DNA of 39,305 nucleotides from contig JAPKEQ010000006.1 in assembly GCA_028821995.1 (NCBI GenBank), positions 1 to 39,305 of the forward strand, in the 5' to 3' direction. A program made the translations under genes and the position numbers. Source of the stretch: Alphaproteobacteria bacterium (GTDB lineage Bacteria; Pseudomonadota; Alphaproteobacteria; UBA2136; JAPKEQ01). The notes under the pieces are model-generated. The model searched no databases. It was given only the letters and a program-made list of their open reading frames with translations, and had not been told where the DNA came from. Below are positions 15,123 to 23,467 of this stretch, piece by piece. The stretch's first letter is position 1. Each line of letters starts with the position of its first letter.

Positions 15123-15970
15123 TAGTTGTCCCAATGAAGCTTCGTTCTTAAAAGGTCAAAGTAGCTCATGCGGTTGCTATGAATAATTTTGATCATGTGC
15201 GAGCTTTTTTCAATGCTAATGCTATCCGTTTCTTTTAGCTCTAATGATGTTTGTCCATCAAGGCTTAGAAGTCCTTCTGGTGTTTTAAGTGTCAATTTAA
15301 CAGGAGCATTGGCTGGTAAGATGACAGGCCTAAAAGTAAGTGTGTGCGGGCTAATTGGCGTAAGAAGTAATGCATCCACCCCTGGGTGAACAATAGGGCC
15401 ACCTGTAGAGAGGCTATAAGCTGTAGAACCTGTTGGCGTTGCGATAATAATACCATCAGCGCGGCGTTCCGTTACATGTTCACCATCAACTTTCACATCA
15501 ACCGACAGCATTTTATGGTGCGGCATACGGTTAAGTACCGCGTCATTTATAAACGGGAGTACCGTATCCCCAATGCGCGCAGTAAAGTAAGGGCGATTAT
15601 CAATTTTAAATTCACCTGAAAGTACATTGCAGATTTTTTTGTAGGTATGTTCTGCTGGTACATCCGTTAAAAAACCAAGGTGGCCAAGGTTAATACCAAG
15701 GATAGGAATGTTCTTTCCGTATAAAAGACGGCTTGCATTGAGGAATGTTCCATCTCCGCCAAGCACCACGGCAAGAGTTTCATGATCTGTAAGGTGTGCG
15801 GTTTCTTTACGCGGGAAGGGGGCATCCTCAAGAAGCTCTTCTTCTGGTGCACAGACGACAACGTTTATCTCTTTTTCTGCGGCACATGTCTTAATTTCAT
15901 CGAACACTGCATGCATCAGGCTAGTGCCCGGTTTAATAAAAAGTGCGAGTGTTTTAAATTGACTCATCAT
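15122..15970 (-). CDS. nadK: NAD kinase, canonical copy 2
   Basis: ATP-NAD kinase, 282 residues from the chosen start. It has GGDGTFL (71-77, D73), ND in PFINDAVLNR at the NE/D position, and the standard ATPTGSTAYSLSTGGPIVHP. It aligns end to end with the 9415-10266 product, including KTLALFIKP near the N-terminus and SNRMSYFDLL at the C-terminus. Its motifs are closer to the family consensus, so it is probably the main NADP-forming enzyme. Tandem ATGs occur at 15970 and 15967 with AAGGA 4 and 7 nt upstream; an extension to 16030 lacks support. It is divergent from yajC. Confidence 0.92.
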   Translation of the reverse strand: MMSQFKTLALFIKPGTSLMHAVFDEIKTCAAEKEINVVVCAPEEELLEDAPFPRKETAHLTDHETLAVVLGGDGTFLNASRLLYGKNIPILGINLGHLGFLTDVPAEHTYKKICNVLSGEFKIDNRPYFTARIGDTVLPFINDAVLNRMPHHKMLSVDVKVDGEHVTERRADGIIIATPTGSTAYSLSTGGPIVHPGVDALLLTPISPHTLTFRPVILPANAPVKLTLKTPEGLLSLDGQTSLELKETDSISIEKSSHMIKIIHSNRMSYFDLLRTKLHWDN

Positions 15971-16047
15971 GTTGTCCTTATGCTGCCCGGCTTTAAATTT
16001 TTTATATATGAGGATTTGTATGATAGACAATTTTCCTCACTTTCGAT

Positions 16048-16062
16048 ATTGTGACACACAAT
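16048..16062. promoter_or_regulatory. Operator-like palindrome upstream of yajC-secDF
   Basis: ATTGTG-ACA-CACAAT is a perfect inverted repeat with 6-bp arms in the divergent nadK/yajC spacer, 36 nt before the yajC ATG. It could bind a dimeric regulator, but no protein can be named. Confidence 0.3.
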
Positions 16063-16097
16063 TTATTTTAAAAACACGTTTAAGGGATAATAAAATT

Positions 16098-16439
16098 ATG
16101 TTTACAGCTTACGCACAAACAGCAGCAGGCGCAGCGCCAACTGGCAGCCTTCTTATGGGATACCTACCATTCATCGCAGTTATTGGTATCTTTTACTTTC
16201 TTATCATTCGCCCTCAGAACACACGTGCTAAAGCGCACGCTGAAATGGTTTCTAGCCTAAACAAGGGTGACAAAGTTATTACATCTGGCGGAATCCACGG
16301 GGAAGTTGTAAAAACAAATGAAGACATGATCTCTCTTACAATTGCAGAGAACACTGTCATTACTGTGAATGCAACAAGCATCTCTGTACGTTCAGAGCTT
16401 GGTAAGGCTTCACAAAAAGCTGCTAAAAAAGCCGCTTAA
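16098..16439 (+). CDS. yajC: Sec translocon accessory protein YajC
   Basis: Single-pass membrane subunit of the SecDF-YajC complex, 113 residues. It has a short N-terminal segment, a hydrophobic helix (YLPFIAVIGIFYFLIIRPQ) ending in the family RPQ motif, then the soluble domain with GDKVITSGGIHGEVV. The tail is Lys/Ala-rich. The start at 16098 is chosen because the longer frame to 15969 has no family resemblance; AAGGG lies 11 nt upstream. secD follows after 26 nt. Confidence 0.93.
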   Translation: MFTAYAQTAAGAAPTGSLLMGYLPFIAVIGIFYFLIIRPQNTRAKAHAEMVSSLNKGDKVITSGGIHGEVVKTNEDMISLTIAENTVITVNATSISVRSELGKASQKAAKKAA

Positions 16440-16465
16440 TAAATTAAAGCAAAGGATTAAGAACT

Positions 16466-18034
16466 GTGCTGAATATACCTGTATATAAAAAGATTTTCGT
16501 TCTTTTTGTTGTATTGTTTGGTCTGACATATGCGCTACCAAATTTCGTCGAAAGTGAATATCTTCCAAATAAGAAGATCAACCTTGGTCTTGACCTTCAG
16601 GGCGGTTCTCACCTTGTGCTTAAAGTAGAACTTGCAGACCTTGTCGCAAGAAATGTAGAAAATTTAGCGGATGATGTACGCCGCGAGCTTAGAGATAGCG
16701 AAAAAGGCCGTCTGACTGTGCGTAACTTTAAAGAAGTACGTGGCGGTGTGCGCTTTAATGCAACAACTGAAGATGTTGCCCTGCTTGCCATTGAACGCCT
16801 TAAACGTTCTGTACGTGATGCAGAAATTACGCGTAACGATTTATCTGTAACAGTAAACTACACAGATGATGCCATTCTTCAAATGGAACGTAATGCGCTC
16901 TCTCAAACACTTGAAATTTTACGTAACCGTGTGGATGAGTTTGGTGTTGCTGAACCGGTGATTCAGCGCGAGGGTACAGATCGTATTATTATTGAACTTC
17001 CAGGGGTTGATGATCCCGCCCGCGCTAAAAGCGTTATTGGCCGTACAGCGCAGCTTTCTTTCCACCTTGTTGTAGACGGGGTTGATGCAAGCCAGTACGT
17101 AGAACGCCGCCCACCAGCAGGCACAAAGATCCTTTACATGCAGGAAAAACAAGGCGATCAGATTTATAGCCGTCCTATTCTTGTGGAACGCCGCGCCGCC
17201 CTTACTGGTGAGCGTCTTGCAGGTGCAAGTGCAGGGTACTCTAGCCAAGATAACGCACCTTCTATCTTTATTGATTTTGACCGCTCTGGTTCTCTTAAAT
17301 TTGGCCAAGTAACATCTAAAAACGTAGGCAGACGCCTTGCAATTATTTTAGATGATATCGTTTATAGTGCTCCCAACCTTAATGAGCCTATCCTTGGTGG
17401 CAGCGCGATTATTAATGGTAATTTCTCAGTTCAAGAAACAGAAGACCTTGCTACAGTACTGAGAGCTGGTGCGCTTCCTGCGCCTGTTGCCATTGTAGAA
17501 GAGCGTACAATTGGTCCCTCACTTGGAGCAGATTCTATTGCCGCAGGTAAAATGGCAATTATGGTTGGGTTCTTGTTTATTCTTGTTGTGATGTTTGCTT
17601 TTTATCGCGGGTTTGGCCTTGCGGCTAACATAGCTCTTATGTGTAACGTTGTGCTTATTCTTGGTATTATGACACTCCTAGGCGCAACATTAACGCTTCC
17701 AGGTATCGCTGGTATTGTTTTAACCATGGGTATGGCAGTAGATGCCAACGTTCTTATCTTTGAGCGTATTCGTGAGGAATCTAAAAAGGCTAAATCTGTA
17801 AGCGGTGCTATTGATAATGGCTTTAAGGGGGCGTTCTCAACCATTATGGATGCCAATGTAACAACGCTTATTGCAGCCGTTGTTTTGTTTGCTATTGGTA
17901 GCGGCCCTATTAAAGGCTTTGCGCTTACGCTCTCTGTTGGTATTGCAACCTCTATGTTTAGCGCCATTATGATTACACGTATTTTAGTTGTGGCCTGGCT
18001 TAACAAAGCCAAACCAACAACGTTGAAAGGATAG
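16466..18034 (+). CDS. secD: Protein translocase subunit SecD
   Basis: Proton-motive-force-driven export subunit, 522 residues, with one N-terminal membrane helix, a large periplasmic P1 region and five C-terminal helices. Characteristic segments are GLDLQGGSHLVL after the first helix, the RVDEFGVAEPVIQREG region, and the membrane motif GMAVDANVLIFERIREE, whose charged residues take part in proton coupling. The start is GTG (16466) with AAGGA upstream. secF begins 4 nt after the stop. Confidence 0.96.
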   Translation: MLNIPVYKKIFVLFVVLFGLTYALPNFVESEYLPNKKINLGLDLQGGSHLVLKVELADLVARNVENLADDVRRELRDSEKGRLTVRNFKEVRGGVRFNATTEDVALLAIERLKRSVRDAEITRNDLSVTVNYTDDAILQMERNALSQTLEILRNRVDEFGVAEPVIQREGTDRIIIELPGVDDPARAKSVIGRTAQLSFHLVVDGVDASQYVERRPPAGTKILYMQEKQGDQIYSRPILVERRAALTGERLAGASAGYSSQDNAPSIFIDFDRSGSLKFGQVTSKNVGRRLAIILDDIVYSAPNLNEPILGGSAIINGNFSVQETEDLATVLRAGALPAPVAIVEERTIGPSLGADSIAAGKMAIMVGFLFILVVMFAFYRGFGLAANIALMCNVVLILGIMTLLGATLTLPGIAGIVLTMGMAVDANVLIFERIREESKKAKSVSGAIDNGFKGAFSTIMDANVTTLIAAVVLFAIGSGPIKGFALTLSVGIATSMFSAIMITRILVVAWLNKAKPTTLKG

Positions 18035-18038
18035 TTCT

Positions 18039-19007
18039 ATGATTAAAATTGTTTCGGATAACATTGATTTTGACTTTTTAGGCAAACGTAAGCTTGGCGC
18101 AATTCTTTCCATAGCGCTCTTAGTGCTAACTATTGCACTGCTTGTCACGCGCGGCCTCAACTGGGGGATTGATTTTACGGGCGGCATGCTGGTTCAGCTC
18201 CAATCTGAAAAAGAAGCACCTATTGCTGAGATCCGTGAATCTCTTGTAGATAATGGTTTTGTAGGGGCAACACTGCAAGAATACGGCGCACCAAACGAGT
18301 TTCTTGTTCGCCTGCCAGTATCCAACTCAGAAACAGAAGAGCATGGCGGTAATATTTCAGTAGCGGTTGCATCTTCAGTCGCTGCCGTTGCTGGCCATAC
18401 AGATGTACGTCGTACAGAATTTGTTGGCCCGCAAATTGGTGATGAGCTGAAAGAGAAGGGGATTTTTGCCATCTTGCTCGCTATGGGGGCCATCCTTATC
18501 TATGTTTCTGTGCGTTTTGAAATTCGTTATGCTATGGGGGCTGTTATAGCGCTTGCCCATGATGTTTTCCTGACTGTTGGCTTTTTTGCGCTTATCCAAA
18601 AAGAAGTAAGCATGCCTGTGCTTGCAGCACTTCTTACCATTATTGGTTACTCTTTGAATGATACAATTGTTGTATTTGACCGTGTGCGTGAAAACTACCG
18701 TGGTAATCCTAAAATGAAGATGATCAACGTACTAAACCTTAGCCTAAACGAGATGCTAAATCGTACGGTGATGACCTCCCTTACAACGCTTGTAGTACTG
18801 CTTGCACTGTACTTGTTTGGTGGTGAGGTGATTAACGGTTTCGCTTTAACTTTGATTTTTGGCGTAATTGTGGGAACATATTCATCAGTATTTGTTGCTT
18901 CTCCTGTGGTACTATGGATGGAACGCTATATTGATAAACGCCCTAAAGAGCCGGGCGCTGAAGATATTGACTACGCGGCGATTGCTGCTGGTAAAGTAAA
19001 AAAATAA
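18039..19007 (+). CDS. secF: Protein translocase subunit SecF
   Basis: Partner of SecD, 322 residues, with six membrane segments. LNWGIDFTGGMLVQLQ follows the first helix, and GYSLNDTIVVFDRVRENYR is the conserved membrane motif matching SecD's. AAGGA precedes the ATG, which is 4 nt from the secD stop, so the two are co-translated. The short charged tail is cytoplasmic. Confidence 0.96.
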   Translation: MIKIVSDNIDFDFLGKRKLGAILSIALLVLTIALLVTRGLNWGIDFTGGMLVQLQSEKEAPIAEIRESLVDNGFVGATLQEYGAPNEFLVRLPVSNSETEEHGGNISVAVASSVAAVAGHTDVRRTEFVGPQIGDELKEKGIFAILLAMGAILIYVSVRFEIRYAMGAVIALAHDVFLTVGFFALIQKEVSMPVLAALLTIIGYSLNDTIVVFDRVRENYRGNPKMKMINVLNLSLNEMLNRTVMTSLTTLVVLLALYLFGGEVINGFALTLIFGVIVGTYSSVFVASPVVLWMERYIDKRPKEPGAEDIDYAAIAAGKVKK

Positions 19008-19022
19008 GAAAAGACAGACCTC

Positions 19023-19490
19023 ATGCTTAAATACGGACTTTTGCTCACAGCTGCACTGACAGCTATTTCACCACATTCTTTCGCAATTGAGCGCGATGTG
19101 GAAATTGAAATTCGCCGTCTTGAGCAAATGGTTGGCCGTGAACAAGAGACCAGCCGTCAGCTTCTTCAAGATGTTCGTAATTTGCAGCGTCAAATGGATA
19201 AGATGATCAAAATGGTTGAGGCTGTTGAAGTGAAGAAGGATGAGCTATCTGACCTTGTTGCCAACATGCAGAACGTTGATATTGCCAATTTGAAATCTGG
19301 CCAGCAGAACCTTTACGATAACATTGATGTGCTTAACTGGGGTGATAAGCAAAGAGATTGCCCAAGCATTAAAGCAACCCATCAACAAATTAAAACAATG
19401 ATGCGTGATGATGACACGGTAACGACCAAGTCTCTTTGCTATGATGGTAAAATTCTGCACCTTGAGTCTTCTCTAAACGTGGCGCCTTAA
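19023..19490 (+). CDS. Hypothetical secreted coiled-coil protein
   Basis: A 155-residue protein that I do not recognise. It has an N-terminal signal peptide (basic start, hydrophobic LLLTAALTAISP, cleavage after SFA near residue 22). A charged heptad-like region follows (about 24-80, IRRLEQMVGREQETSRQLLQ), then a C-terminal part with two cysteines that could form a disulfide. It starts 15 nt after secF and is probably in the same transcript. The coiled coil resembles in form the N-terminal part of the TolA/YbgF type of periplasmic proteins, but the similarity is not specific enough to name it. Confidence 0.7.
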   Translation: MLKYGLLLTAALTAISPHSFAIERDVEIEIRRLEQMVGREQETSRQLLQDVRNLQRQMDKMIKMVEAVEVKKDELSDLVANMQNVDIANLKSGQQNLYDNIDVLNWGDKQRDCPSIKATHQQIKTMMRDDDTVTTKSLCYDGKILHLESSLNVAP

Positions 19491-19804
19491 TGCCTAAAAA
19501 TTTAACTGTTTTATGCTTTAGCATCATACCTGTTATTTTGTTGGGTGCGGCTATAATTCAAGACATTAAAAATGTAACCTTTATTTTTTTAATGCTAATA
19601 AGCCTCATTACGTTTTCCTTTTATCTTATATATTATACTTTTTTATGTATGAAGGCAGGGCGAGCATGGATAAGGTTTCCTGTATGGTTTATTTATAAGT
19701 CAGACTCTCCTGTGTTATTTTATATCACCCTAACATTAAATTTTACTATATCAATCATAGGCTCTTTTGCTTTGTTATATCTCACCCTTTCAGCTATTTT
19801 TTAG
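19490..19804 (+). CDS. Hypothetical small membrane protein
   Basis: An unrecognised 104-residue protein with three or four hydrophobic stretches (about 6-24, 28-50, 75-100) and little else. Its ATG overlaps the preceding TAA by one base, implying translational coupling with the secreted coiled-coil gene. Codon use is more AT-rich (many TTT, ATT, TTA) than in its neighbours, which may be compositional or a sign of weak constraint. Confidence 0.55.
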   Translation: MPKNLTVLCFSIIPVILLGAAIIQDIKNVTFIFLMLISLITFSFYLIYYTFLCMKAGRAWIRFPVWFIYKSDSPVLFYITLTLNFTISIIGSFALLYLTLSAIF

Positions 19805-19814
19805 AGGAACTGTC

Positions 19815-20156
19815 ATGCCTGAATTTCCAAATACACCTGCAACACTTGCAAACTGGCAAGAGTACATTAAACAGATGAAGCTTGAGCGTGGCTTTAATAC
19901 GGATGATAAAATTAAAGAATGTTTTTTGCTTGTTGAAGAGGTGGGGGAGCTTTTTAAAGCCATCCGTAAAAGTGAGGGCTGGCGCATTGATAGCAATGCC
20001 AAGGCGCAAGACAATGTGGCCCATGAACTGGCGGACTGCCTTATTTTTCTTCTAAGCATTGCCAACCAGCACGATATTGATGTTGAGACAGCCTTAAGAG
20101 AAAAAGAAGAAATTAATAACACCCGCACATGGGTGAAAAAAGAAAAGACAGCCTAG
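19815..20156 (+). CDS. MazG-like nucleotide pyrophosphohydrolase
   Basis: A small all-alpha NTP pyrophosphohydrolase of 113 residues. The metal-binding pattern is visible: LLVEEVGELFKAI (ExxE) followed by AHELADCLIFLLSIA (ExxD), as in single-domain MazG/iMazG proteins that remove non-canonical nucleotides. The start at 19815 is taken over an in-frame start inside the upstream gene because GAGGA lies 6 nt upstream. It is the last gene of the plus-strand run that begins with yajC. Confidence 0.87.
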   Translation: MPEFPNTPATLANWQEYIKQMKLERGFNTDDKIKECFLLVEEVGELFKAIRKSEGWRIDSNAKAQDNVAHELADCLIFLLSIANQHDIDVETALREKEEINNTRTWVKKEKTA

Positions 20157-20165
20157 GGGCTGCCT
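20146..20165 (-). terminator. Terminator between convergent genes
   Basis: AGACAGCC (20146-20153) and GGCTGCCT (20158-20165) form an 8-bp stem with one pairing defect on the plus strand that becomes a G-U wobble on the minus strand. It is followed on the minus strand by a T-rich run, so it mainly serves the minus gene. Confidence 0.65.
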
Positions 20166-20178
20166 TTCCTTATCGATT

Positions 20179-20532
20179 TTATGCCACGTCTTCAATGACG
20201 CTCAGTACACCCCAGCTGTACCCGCCATTATTTGCTTTTGCACCATGCAGGTCGCGCATGCCGCCTTTGCCATCAAAACGGTACCCAAACACCAATTGAC
20301 CAGGAAAGGTTTCACGTACATAGACGAGATCGCCTTCAGCCTTGTGGCTGAGCAAGGTTCCAAAAAATGTTGGACCTGGCATTTCATATAGCGCCGGGTT
20401 GGGCATCAGGCGTTTGCCAGTGTCATCGGAAAAACGATCTTCAGCGTGCTGGAAGACAGAGTGTGTTTCCAGTGCCTTTGCGCACGCTTCAGAAATTTTC
20501 ACAGAATTATGCAGAACTTTAGGCAGTGCCAT
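20179..20532 (-). CDS. Hypothetical protein, 117 residues
   Basis: An unrecognised small soluble protein. It has no signal peptide. The N-terminus is helical with many Ala and His residues (SEACAKALETHSVFQHAEDR). The rest appears beta-rich, with conserved-looking glycines (PGPTFFGTLL, GDLVYVRETFPGQLVFGYRF). AGGAG lies 8 nt upstream of the ATG and the pyrimidine leader tract precedes it. It ends at a terminator shared with the MazG-like gene. Confidence 0.68.
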   Translation of the reverse strand: MALPKVLHNSVKISEACAKALETHSVFQHAEDRFSDDTGKRLMPNPALYEMPGPTFFGTLLSHKAEGDLVYVRETFPGQLVFGYRFDGKGGMRDLHGAKANNGGYSWGVLSVIEDVA

Positions 20533-20550
20533 AGTGGTCTCCTGTTTACT

Positions 20551-20565
20551 ACGGAAAAAAAGATG
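20551..20565 (-). promoter_or_regulatory. C/U-rich leader tract of the 117-residue orphan
   Basis: The minus strand reads CATCTTTTTTTCCGT 19 nt before the ATG, followed by AGGAG. TTATAT about 13 nt upstream is a candidate -10 box, but no good -35 box is visible. Confidence 0.4.
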
Positions 20566-20631
20566 AGTCGTATTAGAGATATAAGAGCGAACTCAGTAAA
20601 TTACCAGTGCCTTATACCAAGAAATGCTTGA

Positions 20632-21048
20632 TTATTTAATTGGTACCCTAGGCGTATCTATGCGCCCTTCATCAGTAAATTGTGCATGGCCAAAGTTTAC
20701 GCCTTTCCATGCACCCTTAAAGGTACCGTTAGCATCAAACTCACCTGCAATATGATGTACTTCACCAGCTTTTAGGTTGTGGTCACCGCCGCAGCTGTGT
20801 GTCGCATACATAACATTGAAAGTTTGTTTTACGGGTTGCCCTTTAGCGATTTTAATAACCTGAACTTGAATCAATCCAGAGTCATTTAGGTTTTCCTTAA
20901 GCTCAACCTTAGCAGCAAACTTAACAGTACTCATGTCGTTAGGGTATTTGTGCAGAAATGTTTTCTCTTCAAACATCGGCCCCATACACGCTTGAGCGCT
21001 GCTTATCAGCATGAATGAGAGCCCTAAAATACTAAGAATATATTTCAT
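20632..21048 (-). CDS. Hypothetical secreted protein, possibly NTR/TIMP-like
   Basis: A 138-residue protein with a clear signal peptide (MKYILSILGLSFMLISSAQA) placing Cys21 at the mature N-terminus. The second cysteine is C86 in THSCGGDH. The sequence IQVQVIKIAKGQPVKQTFNV, followed by SCG and a KAGE turn, resembles the netrin/TIMP-like OB fold seen in some bacterial secreted proteins; that is only a tentative resemblance by pattern. A Cys directly after cleavage is a TIMP feature too. No role can be assigned. The ribosome site is weak (AAGAAG, about 8 nt upstream). Confidence 0.6.
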   Translation of the reverse strand: MKYILSILGLSFMLISSAQACMGPMFEEKTFLHKYPNDMSTVKFAAKVELKENLNDSGLIQVQVIKIAKGQPVKQTFNVMYATHSCGGDHNLKAGEVHHIAGEFDANGTFKGAWKGVNFGHAQFTDEGRIDTPRVPIK

Positions 21049-21116
21049 ATTAAAAAACTTCTTTATATGCAGCTATCTATTTAGTATTGCCATGAACAGC
21101 TGTCATTCCAAGCCTT

Positions 21117-22442
21117 TTAACTGTTGTGCCATTCTTTAAAATATTTATCAGCACGTACGCCGTAGTACTCTTTGCGGCCCTTTTTGAAAACTTTGCCATC
21201 TGCTTCGTCAGGCATAGGGAGCAGGCCGTAGTTTACATTCATGGGCTGGAATGTTTTCGCGTCCGCGCCGCCTGTAATATGAGAGATGAGCGCGCCAAGC
21301 ATGGTGCGGTCTGGAGGCGTTGGAATGCTTTCACCTTTAAGTTCAGCATCGAGGAAAATAGCTGCAAGAAGCCCCATCGCTGTAGATTCTACGTAGCCTT
21401 CAACGCCAGTGACTTGGCCTGCAAAGCGCACGTTTGGCTGTGCTTTAAGGCGCATTTCACTATCTAGTACGGCAGGGCTGTTGATAAAGGTATTTTTATG
21501 AATCACACCAAAGCGGACAATATCCGCGTTTTCAAGCCCTGGAATTGTCTTAAGCACCTCTTTCTGTGCGCCCCATTTCATGCGGGTCTGGAAACCAACC
21601 ATGTTGTAAAGCGTACCCAGCTTATTATCCTGGCGCAACTGAACGATCGCATAAGGCTTTTCTGTTGGATTATGAGGGTTGGTAAGCCCTTTAGGCTTCA
21701 TAGGGCCAAAACGGAGCGTTTCAGGCCCGCGCTCTGCCATAACTTCAATAGGGAGGCACCCATCAAAATAACCAACGCCTTCATCTTCTGGATTATGCCC
21801 AACGGCTTGTTCTGCATTTTGAATATCTTCAATAAACTTATAGTACTGCTCTTTGGTCATTGGGCAGTTGATGTAGTCTTTACCGTCGCCCTTATCATAG
21901 CGAGATTGCATCCAGCAAATATCCATGTTGACAGATTCTTTAGTGAGAATGGGTGCAACGGCATCAAAAAAGGAAAGGCGGCTTTCACCGGTTTTTGCAA
22001 GAATAGACTGTGCAAGGCCTTCAGATGTGAGTGGACCCGTCGCAATAATGACAGGGTGATCTGTTGGAATTTCAGTTACTTCCTCACGAATGACTTCAAT
22101 GCCAGGGTGATTCATAATTTTATCTGTGACGTAATCACTAAAGAGTTCACGATCCATGGCAAGAGCACCGCCAGCAGGAAGCCGTGTTGCATCAGCCGCT
22201 TCTAAAATAACAGAACCAAGGCCGCGCAGCTCGCTATGAAGTACAGCGACAGCATTTTTAGTTGGGTCCGACCCGCGGAAGGAATTAGAACATACAAGTT
22301 CAGCAAGTTTATCTGTTTTATGAACGGCAGTGCCTTTAACACCGCGCATTTCATACAGTTTAACGCTGTGTCCGCGCTCTGCCAGTTGAAAAGCTGCTTC
22401 GCTGCCCGCAAGGCCGCCACCAATAATCGTAATATGTGTCAT
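21117..22442 (-). CDS. trmFO: TrmFO, folate-dependent tRNA U54 methyltransferase
   Basis: Flavoenzyme that makes 5-methyluridine at position 54 of tRNA using methylenetetrahydrofolate; 441 residues. The FAD-binding fold opens the protein ([20 protein letters not shown]). Family segments include [11 protein letters not shown] (with the conserved Cys), [12 protein letters not shown] and [11 protein letters not shown]. Near the C-terminus are [20 protein letters not shown] and [17 protein letters not shown]. The start at 22442 is fixed by the FAD motif. AGGAG lies 11 nt upstream, a rather long spacing. It follows the Ulp1-like gene by 47 nt on the same strand. Confidence 0.96.
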   Translation of the reverse strand: MTHITIIGGGLAGSEAAFQLAERGHSVKLYEMRGVKGTAVHKTDKLAELVCSNSFRGSDPTKNAVAVLHSELRGLGSVILEAADATRLPAGGALAMDRELFSDYVTDKIMNHPGIEVIREEVTEIPTDHPVIIATGPLTSEGLAQSILAKTGESRLSFFDAVAPILTKESVNMDICWMQSRYDKGDGKDYINCPMTKEQYYKFIEDIQNAEQAVGHNPEDEGVGYFDGCLPIEVMAERGPETLRFGPMKPKGLTNPHNPTEKPYAIVQLRQDNKLGTLYNMVGFQTRMKWGAQKEVLKTIPGLENADIVRFGVIHKNTFINSPAVLDSEMRLKAQPNVRFAGQVTGVEGYVESTAMGLLAAIFLDAELKGESIPTPPDRTMLGALISHITGGADAKTFQPMNVNYGLLPMPDEADGKVFKKGRKEYYGVRADKYFKEWHNS

Positions 22443-22489
22443 ATGCTTGAATGCTCCTAAACTTATACATTCAACATATAGGTTGCCTT

Positions 22490-23305
22490 TTATAGGTCGT
22501 CAATAGAAAAGCCAACAGATTTTGCATGTGGGTTGCTACTATCATCTGAAGAGTCATCCACAGGAAGGCGAGACATTTGTTCCGCAAATGTATCTGTTGA
22601 TGTATTCATAAATGGCTTGTGATCTGTACCAGAGTAAAGGCGCGTAAGAGCTTCGCGCTGGTTTTTGCGCAGGCCTTGCATATAGTCGTTAATAATTCTT
22701 TTGCGCACTTTTACGTTAGAGCGCTCTTCATGCGCCATAAAGTCATTTGGATTAAAAAGTTTTTCATTATGGCTGAGCTTTACAAGGTTATCCACGCCAA
22801 TTGGGCCAGAATCATCACTATCGTCCACTTGGGTTGTGGCAAAGCATTTAATCTTAACTTGCGGAAGAATGCGCTCAAGCATGCGTGCTAAACGTTTAGG
22901 GACTTCTTTGCCATGAGGGTCCACATATTTAAAGATGTATTTATTTTGGTCTAAAATGCCTACTGTTGTGTAGTAGTCAGCACGAGACGTATTCTTTAAA
23001 AGAAACTGAAATAAAATTTGTTCATTGCTTGGATTTTTAGCAATACGAAGCATTTCATCCTCAAACCAAATGCCGTTATCAATATCAAATGTAACGCCGG
23101 ACTGGTTTAGGCTAAGCGCCGGCGGTTTAATACTGAGAGAAGGGATGTAATATCCCACAAGAGCACCAACATCATGAATAGGGTGGTACTGCTTACCCGT
23201 AGACTTATTAGACCCTTGAGAGGCACTTTTAGAAAGCTTGCTCAGGTTTGACTCGCCCTCATAGGTGGCGTAAACCGAACCGTCATGTAATCTTACGTAG
23301 CGCAC
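22490..23305 (-). CDS. Ulp1/clan-CE-like protein with degenerate catalytic residues
   Basis: A 271-residue cytoplasmic protein with the segment order of Ulp1-type (C48, clan CE) cysteine proteases: an opening W80-FEDE motif, a YYTTVGIL strand where the family has HW, then [11 protein letters not shown] with D129, then Q159-VDDSDDSGP (S166) and a following VDNLVKL helix. In active members the last motif reads Q-x-D-x-x-x-C-G-P. Here the Cys position is Ser (or Asp, as one residue is inserted) and the His position is Tyr111. The gene therefore looks like a catalytically dead relative or pseudoprotease. The N-terminal 40 residues are Ser/Lys-rich and the last 70 are polar and acidic, probably disordered. 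The start is GTG with AGAGG 9 nt upstream. Confidence 0.5.
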   Translation of the reverse strand: MRYVRLHDGSVYATYEGESNLSKLSKSASQGSNKSTGKQYHPIHDVGALVGYYIPSLSIKPPALSLNQSGVTFDIDNGIWFEDEMLRIAKNPSNEQILFQFLLKNTSRADYYTTVGILDQNKYIFKYVDPHGKEVPKRLARMLERILPQVKIKCFATTQVDDSDDSGPIGVDNLVKLSHNEKLFNPNDFMAHEERSNVKVRKRIINDYMQGLRKNQREALTRLYSGTDHKPFMNTSTDTFAEQMSRLPVDDSSDDSSNPHAKSVGFSIDDL

Positions 23306-23431
23306 TTTTGGTTTACCTCTTAAGTTGTTTGTTTATAAATAAGCCTCGCATGTAATATATTATGGGGATAAAACATAGGTTTTTCAAGGTTCATAGCTTA
23401 TTCTTCCCATCTATTTTTTTTGAGAAGGGGG

Positions 23432-23460
23432 TTGAAAAGGGATAAGATTTGTCCTATATA
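23432..23460 (+). promoter_or_regulatory. Promoter of mnmA giving a probable leaderless mRNA
   Basis: -35 TTGAAA (23432-23437), 17-nt spacer, -10 TATATA (23455-23460), then 7 nt to the ATG at 23468. Transcription would begin at or next to the start codon. No ribosome site lies between. Confidence 0.65.
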
Positions 23461-23467
23461 GCAAGAC

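Noticed and set aside
21498-22205. 235-codon frame opposite trmFO
   Set aside because: TrmFO is certain on the minus strand; this frame is rich in Cys, Trp, Arg and Phe in a way that does not fit coding here.
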